Source: Planctomycetota bacterium (GTDB lineage: Bacteria > Planctomycetota > UBA1135 > JACQFD01). Taken from it: a stretch of DNA of 64,000 bases. Under the pieces are notes generated by a model that was given only the letters and a program-made list of their open reading frames with translations, was not told the DNA's origin and made no database searches. The stretch is taken from positions 1-64,000 of the forward strand of contig JACQFD010000023.1 in NCBI GenBank assembly GCA_016200225.1. Reading direction: 5' to 3'. A program made the translations under genes and the position numbers. Shown one piece after another: positions 58,448-64,000 of this stretch. Position 1 is the stretch's first letter; each line of letters starts with the position of its first letter.

Positions 58448-59731
58448 ATGCGAAGGAGTTTCGTAAACATTACTATTAGTATGCTTCGCGCCGCTGCGAT
58501 TACCCTTACACTCGCGCTTGGACTGCCGGCGACGCGATGTACGGATGTCATGGATCCAAAACAGTCCGGTCCGCAGTCGAAAGCTATAGATCCTGTCGAA
58601 GAAGAGTACAAAGCGCTGTGCGCGGAATTATTAAGACCACCCCCCATGTCCGCGCCCGCGAACGATGAAGAGCGCATCAAGTACATTGGTCTTGGGTACC
58701 GGCGGGTGTACGAGATGGCGGCGAAGTTCGTCGATCTTGCGCGTCGAAATCCCGGACACCCGCTCGCGCTCGACGCACTGACGAAGGCTGTCTGGCAGGT
58801 CAATACAACTCCGTGGCCCGTCGAGAACATCGGTCACGACGCCGCGCGCGCGCAAGCGTTCGAGTTGCTCCAGCGCGATCATATACAAAGCAGCCGGCTC
58901 GCTACTATTTGCGGGCGCATCGGCAACGGTTTCGCGAAGGAATATGACAATTTCTACCGCGCGATACTCTTAAAGAATCCCCACCGCGACGTGCGGGGAG
59001 CGGCGTGTGTGTGGCTCGCGCACTTCATAAGTATCAGAATGCAAAAAGTGGATCTCTGCAGAGAGAGTGCGGTTTCCGCGGCCGATTTTTCGGCACTCTA
59101 TGGTAAGGAATATCTCGACGGACTGCTCGCGCGCGATCGCGTCGATGTTGAACGCGAAATAGTGGAATTGCTCGACATGGCGCAGAAGTCGTACGCCGAC
59201 GTCGTACTCCCGGACGGCGCAACCGTCGCCGTTCGCGCCCGCGCGGAATTGTATGAATTACAGAATCTTAGTGTCGGAAAGCGGGCGCCGGATATCGAAG
59301 GGATAGACCAGGACGGCGTGCAATTCAAACTGAGCGATTACCGCGGAAATGTTATATTCCTCGATTTCTGGAGTTACGTCTGACTCACCTGAAAGGCGCA
59401 ATGGCCACACGAGCGGTCGCTCGTGAAGAACTTGAAAGGACGCCCGTTCGTACTTCTTGGCGTGCATGTCGGCGGTACAAGTGTACAAAAATTGAAGGAA
59501 ATTGTAACAAAGGAGGGTCTGACATGGCGCTCGTTCTCCGACAACGGAACGGCCGGCGCGGGCCGGATCGCGCGCGCATGGAATCATTCCATGACGCCGA
59601 CTTTTTTTCTGATCGACCGCGAAGGGATCATTCGTAACAAATGGGCAGGTCCCCCGGGCGCGGAAATCGTCGATGCCGCAGTCACAAAACTGGTCGCGGC
59701 GGCGGAGGCGGCGTCGAGGCCCGCGAAATAA
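58448..59731 (+). CDS. TlpA-like thioredoxin selenoprotein with a UxxU redox motif
   Basis: One frame of 428 codons crossed by two TGA codons, at 59381 (codon 312) and 59390 (codon 315). Upstream: signal/membrane region (AITLTLALGLPATRC), an alpha-helical domain (about 40-255) and the start of a redoxin domain (GKRAPDIEGIDQDGVQF, NVIFLDFWSYV). The TGAs fall exactly where TlpA-type proteins have the two Cys of WCxxC: W-S-Y-V-U-L-T-U-K-A. Downstream the same frame continues with PHERSLVKNLKGRPFVLLGV, AWNHSMTPTFFLIDREGIIR and the rest of the thioredoxin fold. A perfect hairpin with a GGUC loop follows the second TGA. Selenocysteine decoding is inferred; two unrelated genes or a pseudogene are the alternatives. 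Confidence 0.85.
59408..59425 (+). promoter_or_regulatory. candidate SECIS element for TGA 59381 and 59390
   Basis: CACGAGCG (59408-59415) and CGCTCGTG (59418-59425) are perfect complements; with the innermost pair open, the loop is GGTC (GGUC in RNA), as in the apical loop of the E. coli fdhF SECIS. The loop starts 22 bases after the second TGA and 31 after the first, so one hairpin could serve both. Confidence 0.75.
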
Positions 59732-59734
59732 CTT

Positions 59735-59787
59735 GGAAGTGGTTTCATGAGTCTCTCGAGATACTTATGAAACCACTTCTAGTTTTT
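59735..59787. repeat. dispersed palindromic repeat, full copy 4, with terminator-like T-run
   Basis: GAAGTGGTTTCATGAGTCTC-TCGAG is followed directly by the complementary CTCGAGATACTTATGAAACCACTTC arm: about 25 bp of stem with two mismatches and no loop, then AGTTTTTT. It begins three bases after the selenoprotein stop and should act as its terminator. Confidence 0.9.
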
Positions 59788-59850
59788 TCGTTTCCGTCAA
59801 TTCTACGCCATCAACAAAGTGGCGTGGAATTGACGGATACTAATTGTCGC

Positions 59851-62781
59851 TCAGGGCTGAACCGTGAGTTCCGCGGCCGATGAACTGCTAAGATTATAAA
59901 TATTGCCGTTGCCGAGGATACAACTACTCTCGAGCCAGAGCGCCTGAGCGTAGTACTTGTTGCCGACGAGGGCCGGATTGTTGGGAACGGGCGTCGTTAC
60001 AAATCCGTATCCGCTGCCGTCCGAGTACATATCGAAATTGTACACTTCCGTCGCCGCGTTGAAGTCGATCAGCATTCTCAGGCCGATTCCAAACTCGTCG
60101 CTGCCGCTGTAGTTGGGTGAATCGGTAATGAGCAGGAGACCGAGCGCATACCCGGGCGGTTTGGTCTGACTGAATCCAAAATATGCATTTCCGATCTCGG
60201 GCGCTCCCGATGTATGCAATATCCCGGGTCCATTACAACCATTCGTACCCGTGCCGTAATACTGAACGCCCTTCGGCATCAGCGAGTATACAAAAGCAAC
60301 TCCGCGGCCGTAGGGTGTGCCCGTCCAACTCGCCGAAGGAGCACCGACGATGAGGTCGGGAATGCCGTCCTGATCGAGGTCGAGTCCGCCGCTGACGGAA
60401 TGGCCAAGTTCACTTTGATAATAACCTTCGGTAATATGAAAGATCGGAGTGCCGTTCACGCCGCTCACAACATCTACATATCCGTAGCCGAAGTTTTGTA
60501 AATTGGCGTCCATCGGCGCGCCGACCGCATAGTCGGGACGTCCGTCCTGGTTCACATCGCCGACACTGGCGACGGCCGTACCGGTCTGGCTCCACGCCTG
60601 GCCCATATAATGATGAAGCGTCGCGCCGGTGTGGCCGGAGATTGCATACACGCCGCCGGCGTCCGTGCCGTTTATATTATTTTCACCATTTGCGCCGACG
60701 AGGGCGTCGACGTAACCGTCGAGATCCATGTCGCCGCCGGAAGCGACGGAGGAGCCGGCAAAATCATTATTCAATGTTCCAACCGCGAGCGTCGTCCAAA
60801 TACTACCATTCGAACCCGAGACGATGTACGCCGCTCCCTGGCCGGAATTTTTGCCCGGACAGCCGACCATCACGTCGCGCTTGCCGTCGCCCGTCCAGTC
60901 TGTGTGCGCCATTGCGACCGACTTTCCAAAGTAAGAATTGGCGGCGCTGACGGTCGAAGTGAATAATTTAACTCCGGTGAAGCCCGAATAGGCCGCTACA
61001 TATCCGGCGCCGTTGCCATAAATATTCGAATTCGGGGCGCCTGCGACCACGTCGCCGTGGCCGTCATTATTAAGATCGTCGCCGCCGTCCACCGCGTATC
61101 CGAGATTGTCCGAAACCTGGACTCCGCTCTGTGTGAACAGCGTCGAAAAGTTAAGTCCCGAGAGAACCTTAATAGTACCCGCGGAGGGCACGCCGTTCCC
61201 GAGCTGGGGCGCGCCGACTACAATATCGACGCGACCGTCGCCGTTGACGTCGCCGGCCGTCGACACGGAGAATCCATAATTATCGCCGAACGCGGTTCCG
61301 TATGTCGACGAGATCAACGAACCCGTCTTGCCCGAGTAGACATTGACGCGTCCCGCGAAATCATCATAAAAAAGTATTCCCAGGAAAAAATAACTATGCG
61401 TCGCGTAGGGAGCTCCCACGACGTAGTCGGGAGTGCCGTCGCCGTCGATGTCGGCAATCATCTTTACAGATGTCCCGAGGCACTCGCCGCTGACAACTCC
61501 CACGGATTCGCCAAGTTTATTCAAACCTGAATTATTATCAATCCACGTGTCCACAATACCCGTCTGTTCGCCGTTGTACGTGAAAATCGCCGTGGGACGG
61601 CCGACGAGCAGCCCCGACCAGGTCGGGTCGATGTGCGCCGCGCCCGCGAGCGAGCGACCGAGGGAATCGCCGGCCGCGCCGGAAATCGTGCCTCGAATTG
61701 TGCCATTCGCCGCGAAGGTTTGTACATATCCGGCGCCGGAATTTCCGTAGGGCGCGCCGACTGCATAAGCAGACTGGCCGAACAGCGACGGACTCTTAAA
61801 GATACTGACGGCGAGTCCGAAATCGTCGCCCGCCGCGACGCCGACGTGATTATAGATCGAAGCGCCGGTCTTGCCGTTGCAAACAATCGCGCGGCCCGTG
61901 GAACTGTTATATCCGGGCGCGCCGGCGATGTAGTCCGCGAATCCATCGCCTGTGATGTCGGCGACGAATGCAACCGAATAGCCGAGCATTTCGCTGGCGT
62001 TCACGCCGTTGCGCGTGGAAACGAGCGTGTGCGCGGCGCTCGTCGAATAAACGTCGATGCGACCCGTATCTGTAAAGAGACCGTTGTAATGGGGCGAACC
62101 GACGAGTACATCAAAGAAACTATTGGTTGTTTTGTAACCTCCGGCGAGCGACCAGCCGAAGTGTTGTCCGGCTTGGACTCCCATATATTCAAAAAGCTGC
62201 GTCGCGGCTGAATTGTAAAGATACGCGGATCCGGCGCCCGAGCCTCCGGCGTTGGTGCGGTAGGGGGCGCCGACGATGAAGTTCAGTCCGCCCGCCGGCG
62301 CGATCGAAAATCCAAATTCGTCGCCCGCCGCCGCGCCTTGGATATATTTAAAAGAACCGAGCGATTTTCCGGAGTAAAGTTTAACATATCCGGTCTTCGC
62401 ATTATTATTAATCGTAGCCATCGGCGCGCCGACCGCGAAGTCCGGCACGCCGTCGCCGTCGAGGTCGCCGACGCCGGCCACGGAATATCCAAATTGTTCG
62501 CCCGTGCTGTCGCCGTCGATCACTCTGAGGAGCGACATATATCCGCCGCTCATAACTTCCACAGCGCCGGCGTTGGCGCCGCCGGCGTTGGAGCTGGGAC
62601 ACCCGACCACAATGTCGTCGATGCCATCGCCGTCGACATCGCCGATGACAGCCACGGACTGACCGAAGGCGGCGCCATTCGTGGCTCCCGTGTAATTTAT
62701 TATCTGGTTTTGAGCTCTCGAAGTTCCGACAAAGCTCAGTAGTAAGAATGGAGAAAGGAGATATTTGAGTGTTGTATACAT
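59851..62781 (-). CDS. large secreted integrin-like FG-GAP protein with YGTG C-terminal module
   Basis: About 976 residues: signal peptide (LLSPFLLLSFVGTSRA), then about a dozen integrin-alpha-like FG-GAP repeats (GDVDGDGIDDIVVGCP, GDLDGDGVPDFAVGAP, ADIDGDGTPDYVVGAP, GDVNGDGRVDIVVGAP), followed by the C-terminal module YGTGTNGCNGPG to ELTVQP. ATG 62781 (MYTTLKYLL) is chosen; GTG 62802 adds seven residues. A propeller-like surface protein. Confidence 0.9.
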   Translation of the reverse strand: MYTTLKYLLSPFLLLSFVGTSRAQNQIINYTGATNGAAFGQSVAVIGDVDGDGIDDIVVGCPSSNAGGANAGAVEVMSGGYMSLLRVIDGDSTGEQFGYSVAGVGDLDGDGVPDFAVGAPMATINNNAKTGYVKLYSGKSLGSFKYIQGAAAGDEFGFSIAPAGGLNFIVGAPYRTNAGGSGAGSAYLYNSAATQLFEYMGVQAGQHFGWSLAGGYKTTNSFFDVLVGSPHYNGLFTDTGRIDVYSTSAAHTLVSTRNGVNASEMLGYSVAFVADITGDGFADYIAGAPGYNSSTGRAIVCNGKTGASIYNHVGVAAGDDFGLAVSIFKSPSLFGQSAYAVGAPYGNSGAGYVQTFAANGTIRGTISGAAGDSLGRSLAGAAHIDPTWSGLLVGRPTAIFTYNGEQTGIVDTWIDNNSGLNKLGESVGVVSGECLGTSVKMIADIDGDGTPDYVVGAPYATHSYFFLGILFYDDFAGRVNVYSGKTGSLISSTYGTAFGDNYGFSVSTAGDVNGDGRVDIVVGAPQLGNGVPSAGTIKVLSGLNFSTLFTQSGVQVSDNLGYAVDGGDDLNNDGHGDVVAGAPNSNIYGNGAGYVAAYSGFTGVKLFTSTVSAANSYFGKSVAMAHTDWTGDGKRDVMVGCPGKNSGQGAAYIVSGSNGSIWTTLAVGTLNNDFAGSSVASGGDMDLDGYVDALVGANGENNINGTDAGGVYAISGHTGATLHHYMGQAWSQTGTAVASVGDVNQDGRPDYAVGAPMDANLQNFGYGYVDVVSGVNGTPIFHITEGYYQSELGHSVSGGLDLDQDGIPDLIVGAPSASWTGTPYGRGVAFVYSLMPKGVQYYGTGTNGCNGPGILHTSGAPEIGNAYFGFSQTKPPGYALGLLLITDSPNYSGSDEFGIGLRMLIDFNAATEVYNFDMYSDGSGYGFVTTPVPNNPALVGNKYYAQALWLESSCILGNGNIYNLSSSSAAELTVQP

Positions 62782-63174
62782 GGTTTGCTTGGAGTTAGGC
62801 ACTCTTCACAGCTGCAGGGGCCGGAGCGGTGTGTTACAGGCGATCTCGAGTGGCAGGCTCCGTGCATGTTGGCAGAGGGGCATATTGGCCGAGGGGCACA
62901 TTCGCAGAGAGGGGGCGGACAAACCATCGGGACGAACTTCACGCCCTATCTTTTAAAAGCGTCATTTTCTTTCCGATGCCGATCGCGCCGCATCCACGCC
63001 AAGACGACGGCGGCGGGAAATTGCTTTGAGAGCGAATCTCGATCGTTTTCGGTCGTGGACAGAGCGTTTTATTAGTGACGAAGGATTGAATTTCAAAAGT
63101 GGTTTCATAAGTATCCCGAGAATCTTATAAAACCATCTCCAGTACTCCCTGATCTGGCGCCCCCTACCAGATCC
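62782..63174. other. intergenic stretch with a short direct repeat
   Basis: About 390 bases. Two imperfect copies of GAGGGGCATATTGGC / GAGGGGCACATTCGC lie at about 62876-62905, and a dispersed palindrome at 63095. Just before the peptidase stop a small hairpin GATCTGG-CGCCCCCTA-CCAGATC (63150-63172) may be a terminator. No gene recognised. Confidence 0.4.
63095..63143. repeat. dispersed palindromic repeat, full copy 5
   Basis: AAAGTGGTTTCATAAGTATC-CCGAG followed by AATCTTATAAAACCATCTCC: a stem of about 23 bp with several mismatches and almost no loop. It lies between the FG-GAP start and the clostripain-family gene's stop. Confidence 0.85.
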
Positions 63175-64000
63175 CTACCATGTGTAGCCATTGACACCAC
63201 CAGCCGCGCCATCCGTCGCCACGTCGAACCAAGCGTCCATTAGCTCGAACCAGTTGTCGACTTTGTGATTTCCCGGAACAGCTCCGTCACTGCACCATTC
63301 GTATCGACCGTAGGCATTGCGCTTCGCTTCGACGCGAAGTGGGCTGTACCAACTTGTACTCTCCCAATAACTTTTTCCGCCGCGCGTCTGCCTGTCTCCT
63401 TCGGGGAAGACCAGATACAAACCATGTCTGCCGGGAGTGAATCCAGAGTAGTGCGCGAAGCCGCAGGAGTTAGCGACGACCGCGTCTACTGCTTCGACTG
63501 CACGCATCGCTAGTGCCCGAGCCTCGACGCTGAATCCGTTATCTCCAACAATGCGCTCGCACAGGTTCGCAACATCCACATACGGCATCGTGAGATCGGC
63601 GTCGCGTTCGGGCCACACATACACATAGGTTCTTGCGTCGAGACCCGAACCGCGGAGGGCCATCAGTTCAGTCTTGGATCCGTCTTTCCATAAACAGCGT
63701 GCAAGCGCGTCGACGCACAGTTTCGCATTGGCAACCGCAGAAAGGTCGAACGAGCCAAAGCACTGTAGATCGCGTTCGAGGCCCTGGTCGCCGGAGCGCC
63801 CCTCTTGAATCTGTCGTCGCACCTCTTCAACGATGAGCGCGGAGAACTTGCGCGCGTCGAGCGAACTCTCGCATTCGAAAGCAACAGTACCGGATTCTTC
63901 CGGGTGCGGACGGAAGTGAGCGAAGATGTCTTCGTAGGGCCAGGAATTGGACACAGATGCCGAAGCGAGCAGAAAATCCGCTCCGAATTTTCCGGGCCGA
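63175..64000 (-). CDS. clostripain (C11)-family peptidase, partial, 5' end beyond the window
   Basis: The frame is open from the window edge (codons to 63999 read RPGKFGADFLLASASVSNSW) to the stop at 63175. It has the pattern of the C-terminal half of clostripain-family cysteine peptidases: GADFLLAS near the edge, WPYEDIFAHF, the helical DLSAVANAKLCVDALARCLW and RAVEAVDAVVANSCG, then HGLYLVFPEGD and SYWESTSWYSPLRV. The GTG at 63954 sits inside this match, so it is not the true start; the catalytic His/Cys would be upstream, outside the window. Probably secreted; the substrate is unknown. Confidence 0.65.
   Translation of the reverse strand, partial: RPGKFGADFLLASASVSNSWPYEDIFAHFRPHPEESGTVAFECESSLDARKFSALIVEEVRRQIQEGRSGDQGLERDLQCFGSFDLSAVANAKLCVDALARCLWKDGSKTELMALRGSGLDARTYVYVWPERDADLTMPYVDVANLCERIVGDNGFSVEARALAMRAVEAVDAVVANSCGFAHYSGFTPGRHGLYLVFPEGDRQTRGGKSYWESTSWYSPLRVEAKRNAYGRYEWCSDGAVPGNHKVDNWFELMDAWFDVATDGAAGGVNGYTW

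Noticed and set aside
59381..59731. Separate small thioredoxin gene starting at ATG 59423
   Set aside because: It would start in the middle of a thioredoxin fold without its redox motif; the same frame continues from the upstream gene across the two TGA codons.
54345..59787. Palindromes as ordinary terminators only
   Set aside because: Only the copy at 59735 has a T-run; the others lack one and half copies exist, so a dispersed element fits better, although termination may be a secondary effect.

Overview
The window looks like a chromosome segment from a member of Planctomycetota or a close relative. This is an inference from gene content: many large secreted FG-GAP/VCBS-repeat proteins, a C-terminal module with a YGTGxxGCxG signature, DUF1579 proteins, HEAT-repeat lipoproteins, an RoxA-like di-haem cytochrome, and frequent weak or absent Shine-Dalgarno sites. 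Base composition is GC-rich but studded with short AT-rich codon clusters. I found no tRNA, rRNA, CRISPR array, transposase or phage gene.

Layout. 1-5.2 kb: a TldD/PmbA-family protein, a frameshifted FG-GAP protein, DUF1905 and DUF3568-like small proteins. 5.9-16.4 kb: a secreted unknown protein, a gluzincin-type peptidase, an RoxA-like cytochrome and two large FG-GAP proteins. 16.6-25.3 kb: an RRM protein, more FG-GAP/YGTG-domain proteins, a HEAT lipoprotein and a DUF1579 protein. 25.6-28.5 kb: an operon of a thioredoxin-fold protein and a hybrid histidine kinase. 28.6-35.5 kb: a minus-strand block with an amber-interrupted SGNH hydrolase, two carboxypeptidase-regulatory-like proteins, a secreted adhesin-like protein and an AlkD-family protein. 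35.7-47.7 kb: DUF1579 lipoprotein, two YGTG-domain proteins, an amber-interrupted thioredoxin-like/HEAT protein, HtrA-like protease, tyrosinase, HAF-repeat protein, ICMT-like methyltransferase, VOC pseudogene and MmcQ/YjbR protein. 47.9-64 kb: FG-GAP/IPT protein, aldo/keto reductase, FG-GAP selenoprotein, HDOD and LuxR regulators, lipoprotein, membrane-anchored SGNH protein, TlpA-like selenoprotein, an integrin-like FG-GAP protein and a clostripain-family peptidase running off the edge.

The strongest discoveries are two probable selenoproteins that plain ORF calling would split. At 58448-59731 a TlpA-like thioredoxin has both cysteines of its CxxC motif replaced by in-frame TGA codons (a UxxU motif), followed by a perfect hairpin with a GGUC loop. 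At 51795-53150 an FG-GAP protein has an in-frame TGA next to a TGC codon (U-C), followed by a two-tier hairpin with a GUU loop. Both hairpins lie at the spacing expected of bacterial SECIS elements. The selenocysteine machinery must be elsewhere in the genome if this is right.

Other themes are a dispersed intergenic palindrome family (five full copies and two half copies), a shared C-terminal domain on at least eight secreted proteins with different N-terminal architectures, and several genes broken by a single change: two in-frame TAG codons and two single-base frameshifts.
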